NCBI GenBank assembly: GCA_018266105.1
Contig: JAFEBA010000021.1
Location: 58,299 to 122,298 of the forward strand
From: a bacterium
GTDB lineage: Bacteria > Vulcanimicrobiota > Xenobia > Xenobiales > JADMJV01
Length of the DNA stretch: 64,000 bases
Direction of reading: 5' to 3'
Shown here: in pieces, positions 42,573-51,149 of the stretch
Layout: each line of letters begins with the position of its first letter
Numbering within the stretch: the first letter of the stretch is position 1
Notes under the pieces: model-generated
Seen by the model: the letters and a program-made list of their open reading frames with translations, nothing else
What the model was told of the DNA's origin: nothing
Databases searched by the model: none
Position numbers and translations under genes: made by a program

Positions 42573-44251
42573 AGCGTCATCTCGCTGCTGTCACGGGCCC
42601 CGCGATGCAGGCCTTCAAGCACTGCCTCGGCGCCCTGCAATTCATCCAATCGATCCAGTTGCTCCAGGCATTCCATCCAGATTGCCTGCTGCTCTCCTTT
42701 GCGCGCCGAAGCGGCGGCCAGAGCAAAAGCCTGAGCCGCCCCATCCACCTCACCTCGGGCCAGGCAGAGGTAGCCGCGCTCTCGGAGCGCCTCACACCGT
42801 AGCGGCGCGTCCTTCGGCACCTGATTAAGCATCTCCAGGGCCAGCACCAAATTACGATTGGACTCGTGCAGCCTGCCTCGCAGCCGCTCCAGACGAGCCG
42901 TCAGAATGTAGATTTGAGCTGAGTCAGCCGGGCCCGTGCCCTGACCCAGCATCCAGCCGGCCGCTTGCAAATCCAGGCCGGCTTCTTCCAGCAAGTTTCG
43001 CTCAATCAGAGTGCGGCTGCGCTCGATGCGGGCGCGCAACACGGGATTGCGTTCGCCGAGCTGGAGAAAGCGCTCCAGGCTCTCGGAAAAGAGCTCGCAG
43101 GCTCGCTGATTATCTCCCTGCGCCCGGTAAGACAGACCCAGGCTGCTCAGGGCATAGGCCAGAGCACGATAGTTCCCGAAGCGACGGCACATTTCCACGT
43201 CCAACTGGTGAAAGCGAATGGCCCGAGGGTAATCTCCCAACTTCATACAGAGGTTGCCCAGGCGACCGTAGACTACGGCCAGTTCAGATTCGGCACCCAA
43301 TCGTCGGCTGAGCCGCTCGGCCTTGTAGGTGAAATGCAAAGCCTCGGAAATCTTGCCCAGGTCACTGCAAATCTGACCCAGCCCCTCGTAGGATTTGGCC
43401 ACTCCAATCCACATCTGCAGATGCCAGAAGGAGCGTAAAGCCTGTTCCAGGTACTCCAGCGCCTGCTGGGGTTCGCCCTGCTCCTGATGGAGCAAACCCA
43501 ACAGGCGGCAGGCTTCAGCCTGAGAGCGGTCAGGCCGTAAACGCGACCGCTCCGACACCCGCAGCCAGGCCTCTTCCGCCTCAGAAAAACGATTCAGACG
43601 AAATAGCACGCGCCCGCGCTCGATGTCGCTCTCATCGTCACCCTGCGGGGGCAACATCTTGAGCGCTTCCCGCAGCTCACCAGCCCTCACCAGTAGCCGC
43701 GCCGACTCAAGCTGCCAGGCCTGAGCGAACTGACCCTCCGGATCCCATTCGCGGGCCAGTTTCAGAGTCTGCTGGGCCTGCTCTTGCTCCCCATACATCC
43801 CGTGAATCTGAGCCGACAAAATTAAAGCTCGCACCAACAAAGGCTTGAGCGTAATGGAATTGCGCCGACACAGCAATCCGTCCAGCTCCTGTGAGGCCTG
43901 ATCCCAGCGCTGCAATTGTACCAGAAGCTCCGAGCGCCACAAGCGGATGGCCGCCTTCTGGTCGGCCAGATGCTTGTCTCCCCTTGCCTCCAACTCCAAC
44001 CGGTCGAGCCAGGCACCGCCCAGCTCCAGAGCCCGGCCGTAGTCAAAGCGCGCCAGGCTATCTTCAATCGTGGCCAGGAAATGCCGACAAAACTCTACAG
44101 CGGCAGGCTGAGTCAGATAGATTGCGACCAAACTTTCTAGACTGGCAGGTTGCAATAGAGTCCAAGAAAAATCATGATAAGATGGAATTCTTTTGAGGAG
44201 CTTCGCGTCTCCTCCTTTAGAAGGAAGTAGCCAGCCATTGAGCACGGTCAT
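42569..44251 (-). CDS. TPR-repeat protein
   Basis: 560-residue helical-repeat protein. Tetratricopeptide pairs are seen at several places, for example AEACRLLGLLHQEQGEPQQA, YLEQALRSFWHLQMWIGVAK, YEGLGQICSDLGKISEALHF and YGRLGNLCMKLGDYPRAIRF; more than ten TPR-like units fill the length. No catalytic domain, signal or membrane segment. The start is uncertain: the ATG at 44251 shares bases with the divergent membrane gene's start; an SD-like GGAGG lies 39 bp inside, with no ATG in frame after it. Probably a protein-interaction scaffold; function unknown. Confidence 0.8.
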   Translation of the reverse strand: MTVLNGWLLPSKGGDAKLLKRIPSYHDFSWTLLQPASLESLVAIYLTQPAAVEFCRHFLATIEDSLARFDYGRALELGGAWLDRLELEARGDKHLADQKAAIRLWRSELLVQLQRWDQASQELDGLLCRRNSITLKPLLVRALILSAQIHGMYGEQEQAQQTLKLAREWDPEGQFAQAWQLESARLLVRAGELREALKMLPPQGDDESDIERGRVLFRLNRFSEAEEAWLRVSERSRLRPDRSQAEACRLLGLLHQEQGEPQQALEYLEQALRSFWHLQMWIGVAKSYEGLGQICSDLGKISEALHFTYKAERLSRRLGAESELAVVYGRLGNLCMKLGDYPRAIRFHQLDVEMCRRFGNYRALAYALSSLGLSYRAQGDNQRACELFSESLERFLQLGERNPVLRARIERSRTLIERNLLEEAGLDLQAAGWMLGQGTGPADSAQIYILTARLERLRGRLHESNRNLVLALEMLNQVPKDAPLRCEALRERGYLCLARGEVDGAAQAFALAAASARKGEQQAIWMECLEQLDRLDELQGAEAVLEGLHRGARDSSEMTL

Positions 44252-45104
44252 GTTGCAGAGAGAATGGAAGCTCCAGATGGCCCGGAAAGCCCCGGGCCGT
44301 AGCGGAGGCTATCCCGGGCTTTTCTGGGCGGCCATCGCCCTGAGCCTGCCGTTGCTTCATCAGGCCCTGGCCGCCTACCGCCTGGAGTTTCTTCCCGAGC
44401 GTCGCGCCTCATTCGAACTTGCTGGATTCTGGCTGATTGGTCTGACCTGCCTGCGGGCCTGCACCAACTGCGCCGCCAGCATGGCCGAGGAAGTTCAGCA
44501 TCATTCCGTGCAACTGGTACGCCAGTTGCCGCGCACTGGTGGGCTGATGGGCCTGCTGGCCACCAAAGCCGCGGTGGCATCTTTTCCGGTCCTGCTCGAA
44601 TGGGGTCTGTTCGGGGTTCTGGTGGGACTGCTCTGGCTGCTCGGTGTCCCGGTGGAGGCCTGGAATCCGCTGCGATTCGTGGCGGTCGGTTTGACCTCCC
44701 TGGCCTTCTTCTGCTCTCTTGGACTGTGGATCGGCGGCCGTCTGGGCGAGCCCGAACGCGCCAGCAACAACGCTCGAGTGGCGGTTCTGATGACGCTGGT
44801 CGGTTGGGCCTTGCTGGAAGGCGTGCTCAAAGGCCCGCTGCTGCTGATCGCCGCCCTGATCTGGGTTGCTTTCATGTTTCGCTCGAGCCCGCGAGTGGCC
44901 TCGGCCTTCCAAGGCGGTGTGATCAGCGCGGTCGTGGTGCTGCTGCTGCCCCAGGCCTATATGCTGGGAGATCTGCGATTGGCCCAGCTCAGCCCGCTGA
45001 TGGCGGCCTTTAACCCCGATCTCACCCGCGACGACTGCATCCTCTACTGCGTGGGTGCGGCCGTCATTCTGTTGTTGAACCTTCGCCAACTGAGGAAGCT
45101 CTAA
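44238..45104 (+). CDS. Polytopic membrane protein, ABC-2 permease-like
   Basis: About 288 residues with six or seven hydrophobic segments, among them LFWAAIALSLPLLHQALAAY, LIGLTCLRACTNCAAS, LLEWGLFGVLVGLLWLLGV and FVAVGLTSLAFFCSLGLWIG. The segment EEVQHHSVQLVRQLPRTGGL before a hydrophobic stretch resembles the cytosolic coupling loop of ABC-2 permeases, but no ATPase gene is adjacent, so the assignment is weak. TTG at 44238 (AAGGAAG 10 bp upstream) gives MSTVMLQREW; the ATG at 44250 is an alternative. Its stop is immediately followed by the ATG of the next gene. Confidence 0.62.
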   Translation: MSTVMLQREWKLQMARKAPGRSGGYPGLFWAAIALSLPLLHQALAAYRLEFLPERRASFELAGFWLIGLTCLRACTNCAASMAEEVQHHSVQLVRQLPRTGGLMGLLATKAAVASFPVLLEWGLFGVLVGLLWLLGVPVEAWNPLRFVAVGLTSLAFFCSLGLWIGGRLGEPERASNNARVAVLMTLVGWALLEGVLKGPLLLIAALIWVAFMFRSSPRVASAFQGGVISAVVVLLLPQAYMLGDLRLAQLSPLMAAFNPDLTRDDCILYCVGAAVILLLNLRQLRKL

Positions 45105-45923
45105 ATGGCCATGGGGCCACAAGAGTCGGTTCACCGAGGGGAACGGCGGCTCCTGGATCGGTCCGTCTTCCTGGGAGATGTGGCTCGCACCGGCAAATCC
45201 CAGGAGACCACTTCCCAGGAGTCGGGCAAAAAGAATGCATTCCGCATGTTCTTAGACGAAGAGGTCGAAGACAAGGAAGAGGGCACCGACAAAAAGGCCG
45301 CTGAGGAGAACGCCGAGGCTGGCGCCGAAGCCGAAACCGGCAATGTAGCCACCCAGGAAGCCAAAGATGACCAGCTGGAAAACCGCAAAGATGCGGATCG
45401 TCAGGCCCTGGAGGGCGGCGTCGAGCAGGCTGAACGAGCAACCGCTTCCAACCATGGCTTGTGGCGCGGTCCCCAACTGAACATGGGCGCGGCCATGGTG
45501 AGCGTACCTCAGCAGCTGCAGGCCCAAGCCCTGGAAAAGCAGGGTCGGACCCAAAAACAACGAGATGCGGGTGACAGTGAAAAGCTGGATGAATCCACTC
45601 AGCGAGTGGACGATGTGCTCCTGCAAGCGCTGCGTCAATCTGGCCTGGCCCATCCTGTGACGGGATTCGCCGATCCCCGGCTTAAAAGCGGCCCGCCTCA
45701 TCTGGGTTCAGAGTGGACCGTCAAAGTCAAAGGGGCCAACACCGTCTACCGGTGGGAAGCCTCCCCCGGTCATCGCCAGGTGTTGCGCTGGGGCGAGCGG
45801 GAGAGTCTTCTCGAAACCACGGCCGCTGGCCAGCGCCAGGTCATCCAGAAACTGGGTGACCAGTTCTGGTCTCAGACCACCCCCTGGGACAGCGATGGCG
45901 GCTTTGAAGTGGCCAACTCTTAA
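45105..45923 (+). CDS. Hypothetical acidic protein
   Basis: 272 residues, no family recognised. The N-terminal half is hydrophilic and rich in Glu, Lys, Ala and Gln (VEDKEEGTDKKAAEENAEAG), probably disordered or coiled. The last 70 residues contain a possible small folded domain: EWTVKVKGANTVYRWEASPG and a WGERESLLETTAAGQRQV stretch. The ATG directly follows the membrane gene's stop, so the two are coupled. It converges with parB, ending one base before the parB stop codon. Confidence 0.68.
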   Translation: MAMGPQESVHRGERRLLDRSVFLGDVARTGKSQETTSQESGKKNAFRMFLDEEVEDKEEGTDKKAAEENAEAGAEAETGNVATQEAKDDQLENRKDADRQALEGGVEQAERATASNHGLWRGPQLNMGAAMVSVPQQLQAQALEKQGRTQKQRDAGDSEKLDESTQRVDDVLLQALRQSGLAHPVTGFADPRLKSGPPHLGSEWTVKVKGANTVYRWEASPGHRQVLRWGERESLLETTAAGQRQVIQKLGDQFWSQTTPWDSDGGFEVANS

Positions 45924-46724
45924 TCAGCCGCGGCGTTCAGAAACCGATATCAGCGCTTCCATCAGCTCTTCCAGTTGAGCCTGGTCGCGATAGTGCAATT
46001 CGATTTTGCCCTTCTCTTTGGTGCTGGGTCGAATCTTCACCAGGGCGTTCAATTGCTGGCCCAACTGCTGCTGAATATGCTCCCAGTCGGGACTCAAGGC
46101 TCGCCCGCCCTTCCGGTTCGGCTTCTGCTCATGCAGCTTGCGAATGAAGTCCTCAGTGGCCCGCACCGACAGCTGTTTCTCGCGAACCTCGTGCCAGGCC
46201 CGCAGCTGGTTGCGTTCTCCCTCTAGAGAGAGTACAGCGCGGGCATGGCCCGCGCTCAACACCCCGGCCTCCAGATCACCCAAAATCTGGGGCGGAAGTC
46301 CCAACAGACGCAAGGCATTGGCCACCGCCGGCCGGCTGCAGCCCAGGCGTCGCGCCAATTCTTCCTGGGTCAACTTGTGCTCGCGCAAGAGGAACTGGAA
46401 GGCGCGAGCCTCCTCCACCGGGTTGAGATCCTGTCGCTGCAGATTCTCGATCAGGGCCACTTCCAACAGATTTTGGGGAGCGAACTCCTGAATCAGTGCT
46501 GGAATCTTTTCCAATCCGGCCAGCTTGGAAGCGCGCCAACGGCGCTCACCCACAACCAGACGATAGCCCTCGGCTTCGCGGGTGACCACCACTGGCTGCA
46601 CAACTCCGTGCAGACGAATCGAATCCGCCAGTTCACTCAGCCTTTCCTGGTCGAAGCGACGTCGCGGCTGAAGAGGGTTGGCCCGAATTTCTTTCAGGGG
46701 CAGCTCAGCAAATGGGACTTTCAT
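45924..46724 (-). CDS. parB: Chromosome partitioning protein ParB
   Basis: CTPase clamp and parS-binding protein of 266 residues. Nucleotide-binding boxes are PLQPRRRF near 18 and GERRWRASKLAGL near 60; box III is ALIENLQRQDLNPVEEARAF near 90. The helix-turn-helix LTQEELARRLGCSRPAVANA follows near 118, then the C-terminal dimerisation region. No ParA gene is adjacent on either side. A near-perfect parS abuts its ATG (46725-46740), so ParB binding could also repress its own expression. No Shine-Dalgarno is visible because parS occupies that position. Confidence 0.95.
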   Translation of the reverse strand: MKVPFAELPLKEIRANPLQPRRRFDQERLSELADSIRLHGVVQPVVVTREAEGYRLVVGERRWRASKLAGLEKIPALIQEFAPQNLLEVALIENLQRQDLNPVEEARAFQFLLREHKLTQEELARRLGCSRPAVANALRLLGLPPQILGDLEAGVLSAGHARAVLSLEGERNQLRAWHEVREKQLSVRATEDFIRKLHEQKPNRKGGRALSPDWEHIQQQLGQQLNALVKIRPSTKEKGKIELHYRDQAQLEELMEALISVSERRG

Positions 46725-46740
46725 TGTTTCACGTGAAACT
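46725..46740. promoter_or_regulatory. parS centromere-like site
   Basis: TGTTTCACGTGAAACT matches the parS consensus TGTTTCACGTGAAACA at 15 of 16 positions and directly touches the parB start codon. Confidence 0.9.
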
Positions 46741-46792
46741 TCTGAGCCATTTTTCAGATTTCCTTCGGCCTGGATGGGTAGACTCCAAGGGC

Positions 46793-47185
46793 ATGGAAAT
46801 CAGTCTGCCCAACCGCCAGACCCCGGCCAGCGCCAAAGACGCCTACAAGCTCTATAAGAGCCTGGACAATCAGACCCAGGACGCTGACCCACGGCCGGAT
46901 TTCGTCACTTTTACGCAGGGCGAGCAGAAGGTCGAAGTGGCTCTGACCCCGGCCGGCTTTTTAGCCCGTCAGACCGAAACCAGCCAGACTACCGTGACCA
47001 ACGCACAGATTCCGCGCTGGCTGGGCAAAGCCCAGGTCGACACCATCTGTCGCACCAGCCAGGGCGCCTATACCGGATTTTTGGGCGGAGTCGAAATCTC
47101 TCCCGACCCTGCCGGTCAGGACAAAGCTCGTCAGGTTTTCTTCGAGTGGCAACGACCCTTGCAAAAGCAAGGGGACTGTGGCTGA
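46793..47185 (+). CDS. Hypothetical protein
   Basis: 130 residues, no family recognised. The N-terminus EISLPNRQTPASAKDAYKLY is followed by alternating polar and hydrophobic segments, with VEVALTPAGFLARQTETSQT near 43 and GFLGGVEISPDPAGQD near 100. No signal or membrane segment. A longer in-frame start at 46712 would run across parS and part of parB and is rejected; the ATG at 46793 follows CAAGGGC. It is divergent from parB. Confidence 0.6.
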   Translation: MEISLPNRQTPASAKDAYKLYKSLDNQTQDADPRPDFVTFTQGEQKVEVALTPAGFLARQTETSQTTVTNAQIPRWLGKAQVDTICRTSQGAYTGFLGGVEISPDPAGQDKARQVFFEWQRPLQKQGDCG

Positions 47186-47200
47186 CCCTCTTAGCTCTCA

Positions 47201-47216
47201 CCCGCCGGTCGGCGGG
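47201..47216. other. GC-rich hairpin between convergent genes
   Basis: CCCGCCG and CGGCGGG form a 7-bp stem with a 2-base loop (47201-47216), lying just beyond both stop codons. No T run follows, so its role as a terminator is uncertain. Confidence 0.3.
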
Positions 47217-47217
47217 T

Positions 47218-47811
47218 TCAGGCAGCCGCTTTTTGGAAAGCCGGACGCGAGTAGATTCGCTTGTAGTATGCGCCCACATGCTCAAACCCATCCAGTAGCT
47301 TGAGCATGCTGGCCCATCCCAGCAGCGAGCCCAGAATGACATCCACCATGGAGAACTGGTCGCCCAAAAGATACTGACGGTCGGCCAGGTGGTGATTGAC
47401 GATCTGCAGGACTCGCTCAAACTTTTCCTTGGCCGAGGCAGCCCGAGCGCTGTCGCGTTCGGCTTCGCTGAAGCGGACGGTTTGCAAAAAATACTCGAGC
47501 AAGTGGGGCTCCATGGCCGCACCCACAAAGAAGGCCCACTGGTAGTATTCGTGTCGGCGATCCTGGGCTGGAGCCAGTCCGGCAGCGGGGAAGCGATCCG
47601 CAAGATAGAGGGCAATGGCGGAGGATTCAGTGACCACCTGGTCGCCATCCACCAGGGTAGGCACCTGGCCCAAGGGGTTGGCGGCCCGCAGTTCTGGATG
47701 AACCAGTTCTTCAGGAAACTTCAACTGCACCAGCTCGTGAGGAACGGCCAATTCTTCCAGGGCCCAGCGCGAGGAAACGGCGCGCGTTTGAGGAGCAAAA
47801 AACAGTTTCAC
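47218..47811 (-). CDS. Glutathione S-transferase family protein 1
   Basis: Cytosolic GST of 197 residues: thioredoxin-like N-domain (MKLFFAPQTRAVSSRWALEE, ANPLGQVPTLVDG with the cis-Pro, TESSAIALYLAD with the Glu-Ser glutathione contact) and an alpha-helical C-domain (DRQYLLGDQFSMVDVILGSL with the conserved Asp). Its ATG overlaps the end of the upstream GST by 4 bp. Similar to the neighbour, suggesting a tandem duplication. Substrate unknown. Confidence 0.9.
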   Translation of the reverse strand: MKLFFAPQTRAVSSRWALEELAVPHELVQLKFPEELVHPELRAANPLGQVPTLVDGDQVVTESSAIALYLADRFPAAGLAPAQDRRHEYYQWAFFVGAAMEPHLLEYFLQTVRFSEAERDSARAASAKEKFERVLQIVNHHLADRQYLLGDQFSMVDVILGSLLGWASMLKLLDGFEHVGAYYKRIYSRPAFQKAAA

Positions 47812-48425
47812 GAGTGGGCCACCTCGGTTTCGTGGGCTCTCTGATAGGCCGGCCGCTTTTTCAGCTTCTCAACGTAGCCAACCAGGCTGGGGAACCCTCC
47901 CAGCAGGCCTTGCATGTGAGCCCAATCCAGAGCTGAACCCACCAGCACATCGGCCGTAGTGAAGCGTCCGTCCGCGATAAACTCTCGAGTGGCCAGATGG
48001 TCGGCGATGATCTGCAAGCGTGCCTGCAGCAGTTCCTTGGCCTGAGCCACCCGCTCCGGTTTGCGCTGATCCTCGGGTAGGAAGCGGGTATGCAGAAAGA
48101 TTTCGATCAGCTGATGCTCAAGCGTATTGTAGACATAGAAGCAGAAGCGATAATAATCCCCACGCTGATCCAGGGCCGGGGCCATCGTACCCGGGCGATA
48201 TCGGTCGGCCAGATACAGACAGATGGCCCCAGACTCGCAAATGACTCGCTCGTGGTCCTGCAGCACGGGAATTTGCCCCAGCGGATTCAATTCCTTGAAC
48301 TCCGGCTTGCGCTGGTCGCCCGCCTGCAAATTCATCGGGACGATCTCGTATTCCAGGCCCAGCTCCTCCATGACCCAGCGGGGCCGGGTGGCTCGGGACT
48401 GCTTCGAGTAATAAAGCTTCATCAT
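47808..48425 (-). CDS. Glutathione S-transferase family protein 2
   Basis: Second GST of 205 residues, MMKLYYSKQSRATRPRWVME at the start (two tandem ATGs, 48425 or 48422), LNPLGQIPVLQD and CESGAICLYLADRY in the thioredoxin fold, and a C-domain with TREFIADGRFTTADVLVGSA. Shares the same layout as GST 1 and is cotranscribed with it (ATGA overlap). Lon lies divergently 113 bp away. Confidence 0.9.
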   Translation of the reverse strand: MMKLYYSKQSRATRPRWVMEELGLEYEIVPMNLQAGDQRKPEFKELNPLGQIPVLQDHERVICESGAICLYLADRYRPGTMAPALDQRGDYYRFCFYVYNTLEHQLIEIFLHTRFLPEDQRKPERVAQAKELLQARLQIIADHLATREFIADGRFTTADVLVGSALDWAHMQGLLGGFPSLVGYVEKLKKRPAYQRAHETEVAHS

Positions 48426-48538
48426 AGTGCGGAGGTCTTTGAAAAAAGTTCCAGGCCACCTCTAAGACTTTAGACCCGTCAACACTTCTCAAACATTCCA
48501 CTAACGTTACGCTGAATAGTTAAGCGTATGCTTGACTT

Positions 48539-50899
48539 ATGTCACAAGTTCAACCCCTCTTAGTCATCCGTAACTCGGTTCTGTTTCCCCATATGGTGAC
48601 CCCCATTACGGCGTCACGGGACCGCTCCATCGCGGCCGTCGAGGCGGCTCTCGAGGGGGATCGCTCGCTGATCGTCGTGACTCAGCGCGATCTCTCCGTA
48701 GAAGAGCCGACTCAAGACGACCTCTACAACATCGGCACACGCGTGACCATTCAGAAAGCCACGCGCGGGCAGAACGGCTTCCAAATCGTGCTCCAGGGGG
48801 TGGAACGCGTGCGACTGGTCAAGCTGGAACCCGGCAAGCCCTATCTGCAGGCGCGATTTCAGGTGCTCCCCATTCAAGAAGACCGCAGTGCGGTGGTGGA
48901 AGCCCTGCATCGTAGCGTGCTTGACCTTTCCGCCCAACTGCTGACCCTGGTCGGGCAGACCCAGCGCCAGGGAGCCAAAGCCATGCTGGACCAACTCACT
49001 TCCCAGTTGACCGACCCCATGCAACTGGCTTACTTCATCGCCGGCTTTATGAAGCTGGACATCCAGAAAGAACAGCAGGTACTGGAAGCCAGCAGCCGCA
49101 TGGAAGCGCTCGAATTGATCCACAAGTTCTTAGCTCACGAGCTGGAAGTGCAGCAGGTTCGCCAGCGCATTCATAGCCAGGTTCAAAACGAGCTGGGCAA
49201 AGAACAGAAGGACTACCTGCTGCGCCAACAGCTGCGTGCCATTCAAAACGAATTGGGCGAGGACGATAGCGACCGCGCCGAATTGGAACTGCTGCGCGAA
49301 AAGTTGGACCAGGCCGAGCTACCGGAAGAGGCTCGCAAGGAAGCCGACCGAGAGCTGAAACGTCTGGAACGACTGAACCCTTCCTCGCCAGATCACTCGT
49401 TGACTCGCGGCTACCTGGAACTCCTGGCCGAGCTGCCCTGGAACAAAACCACCGAGGACAATCACGACCTGAAACGGGCCCGAGCCATTCTGGAAGAGGA
49501 CCATTTCGGCCTGAAAACCGTCAAAGAACGCATCCTTGAGCATTTGGCCATCATGAAGCTCAATGCTGGAGCCAAGGCCCCCATCGTTTTGCTGGTAGGA
49601 CCGCCTGGTGTGGGTAAGACCTCGTTGGGTCAGAGCATTGCCCGAGCCCTGGATCGCAAATTCGAGCGGCTCTCCCTGGGCGGCCTGCACGATGAAGCGG
49701 AACTGCGGGGACATCGTCGCACCTACATCGGCGCCTTACCCGGGCGCCTGATTCAGGGCGTGCGCCGAGCCGGGGTCAAGAACCCCGTGCTCATGCTGGA
49801 CGAGGTCGACAAACTGGGCAACAGCTACCGGGGCGACCCGGCCTCGGCTTTGCTGGAAGTGATCGATCCCGCTCAGAATGACAAGTTCCGCGACAACTAT
49901 CTGGACCTGCCTTTCGACCTGTCCAAAGTGCTGTTTATCTTGACCGCCAACACCACCGATTCGATCCCACGACCCTTGCTCGACCGCATGGAAGTGATTC
50001 GACTCAGCGGCTATAGCGAAGAAGAAAAGCACCAGATCGCCCGACGCTACCTGATTCCCCGCGTGCTCAAAGAGGCTGGTCTTTCCGAGGACTCGCTGAA
50101 ACTGAGCGACGAAACTCTCAACCACATGATTGCCCGATACACTCGCGAAGCGGGTGTGCGCGAACTGGAACGGGTACTGGCCAAAGTGGTGCGCAAACTG
50201 GCTTTGCGCTTCGCCGAAGCCGAAGGACCCACGGCCATCGAACTCTCCACCAGCGAAGCCGTGGAGCTGCTGGGGGCCGAGCGCTTCCTTCCGGAGTCGG
50301 CCCGCACGGAAAAACATCCGGGCGTGGCCACCGGTCTGGCCTGGACCGAGGTTGGTGGCGACGTGCTTTACGTCGAATCCATCAGCCTGCCTTCGGGCAA
50401 AGGTCTGACTCTGACCGGCCAGCTCGGAGACGTGATGAAAGAGTCGGCCCAGGCCGCCCAAAGCTATGTGCTCTCAAACGCTCGCAGCTTCGGCCTGCCC
50501 GACAAACTACCGCGCACCGAGGGCGTCCACGTCCACGTTCCGGCCGGAGCCATTCCAAAGGATGGTCCCTCCGCCGGGGTGACCATGGCAACCTCGCTGC
50601 TGTCGGCCTACACCGGCATTGCGGTGCGGAAAGACGTGGCCATGACGGGTGAGATCACGCTGACCGGGCTGGTGCTGCCGGTGGGCGGCATCAAGGAAAA
50701 GGTGCTGGCGGCTCGCCGCTCCGGCATCAAGACCGTCATCTTGCCCAAAGACAACGAACGCGATCTGAAAGAGCTCCCCGAGAACGTGCGGGCCGAGATG
50801 GAATTCCACCCGGTCAGCCACCTGGACGAAGTCTTCGCTATCGCGCTTCCCGACCTGGAACGACGAGGCCTGAGCGTGGTTCAGGTGCGCGCCTCTTGA
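48539..50899 (+). CDS. lon: Lon protease, ATP-dependent
   Basis: ATP-dependent serine protease for misfolded and regulatory proteins, 786 residues. LAN domain starts [18 protein letters not shown]; Walker [16 protein letters not shown] near residue 354; Walker [12 protein letters not shown]; the protease domain has the catalytic Ser in [15 protein letters not shown] near 678 and Lys in [10 protein letters not shown] near 720, as in E. coli Lon. An in-frame stop lies 4 bp upstream of the ATG and no Shine-Dalgarno is visible, so translation may be leaderless. A strong terminator follows at 50920. Confidence 0.97.
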   Translation: MSQVQPLLVIRNSVLFPHMVTPITASRDRSIAAVEAALEGDRSLIVVTQRDLSVEEPTQDDLYNIGTRVTIQKATRGQNGFQIVLQGVERVRLVKLEPGKPYLQARFQVLPIQEDRSAVVEALHRSVLDLSAQLLTLVGQTQRQGAKAMLDQLTSQLTDPMQLAYFIAGFMKLDIQKEQQVLEASSRMEALELIHKFLAHELEVQQVRQRIHSQVQNELGKEQKDYLLRQQLRAIQNELGEDDSDRAELELLREKLDQAELPEEARKEADRELKRLERLNPSSPDHSLTRGYLELLAELPWNKTTEDNHDLKRARAILEEDHFGLKTVKERILEHLAIMKLNAGAKAPIVLLVGPPGVGKTSLGQSIARALDRKFERLSLGGLHDEAELRGHRRTYIGALPGRLIQGVRRAGVKNPVLMLDEVDKLGNSYRGDPASALLEVIDPAQNDKFRDNYLDLPFDLSKVLFILTANTTDSIPRPLLDRMEVIRLSGYSEEEKHQIARRYLIPRVLKEAGLSEDSLKLSDETLNHMIARYTREAGVRELERVLAKVVRKLALRFAEAEGPTAIELSTSEAVELLGAERFLPESARTEKHPGVATGLAWTEVGGDVLYVESISLPSGKGLTLTGQLGDVMKESAQAAQSYVLSNARSFGLPDKLPRTEGVHVHVPAGAIPKDGPSAGVTMATSLLSAYTGIAVRKDVAMTGEITLTGLVLPVGGIKEKVLAARRSGIKTVILPKDNERDLKELPENVRAEMEFHPVSHLDEVFAIALPDLERRGLSVVQVRAS

Positions 50900-50919
50900 T
50901 GGCCTGAACGACCAACTCC

Positions 50920-50957
50920 GCGCCCGGCGGGATAACCCGCCGGGCGCACTTTCTTAT
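50920..50957 (+). terminator. Strong intrinsic terminator after lon
   Basis: GCGCCCGGCGGG (50920-50931) and CCCGCCGGGCGC (50936-50947) form a perfect 12-bp stem with loop ATAA, followed by ACTTTCTTAT. Confidence 0.9.
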
Positions 50958-50971
50958 AACCACCAGCGAGG

Positions 50972-51070
50972 CTAGGAGATGGCGTAGAGGCAGGCCAGCG
51001 AGACGAGAAAATAGACGGCGAAGAGCACATAGTCGCGCTCTTCCCAAAACAGTTCTTCCTGAGTCGTCAT
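50972..51070 (-). CDS. Predicted 32-residue single-pass membrane peptide
   Basis: A short minus-strand ORF between the lon terminator and the next gene: start MTTQEELFWEERDYVLFAVY, then a hydrophobic helix FLVSLACLYAIS. The acidic N-terminus and a single transmembrane helix are typical of small membrane proteins. The Shine-Dalgarno is weak (GGAAC about 10 bp before the ATG). It is encoded 80 bp beyond the 438-residue hypothetical gene, on the same strand. Weak but plausible; no homology claimed. Confidence 0.42.
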   Translation of the reverse strand: MTTQEELFWEERDYVLFAVYFLVSLACLYAIS

Positions 51071-51149
51071 CAGCGATCAGTTCCAATCCATTGAATGAAC
51101 CTAATCTAGACGGAGCGTCTGAAGGGCGAACCTGAATCCAGCTGAACCT

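Noticed and set aside
50838..51086. 82-codon minus-strand ORF over the lon end
   Set aside because: Lies across the strong lon terminator and shows no protein-like pattern; the 32-residue ORF in another frame is the better candidate there.
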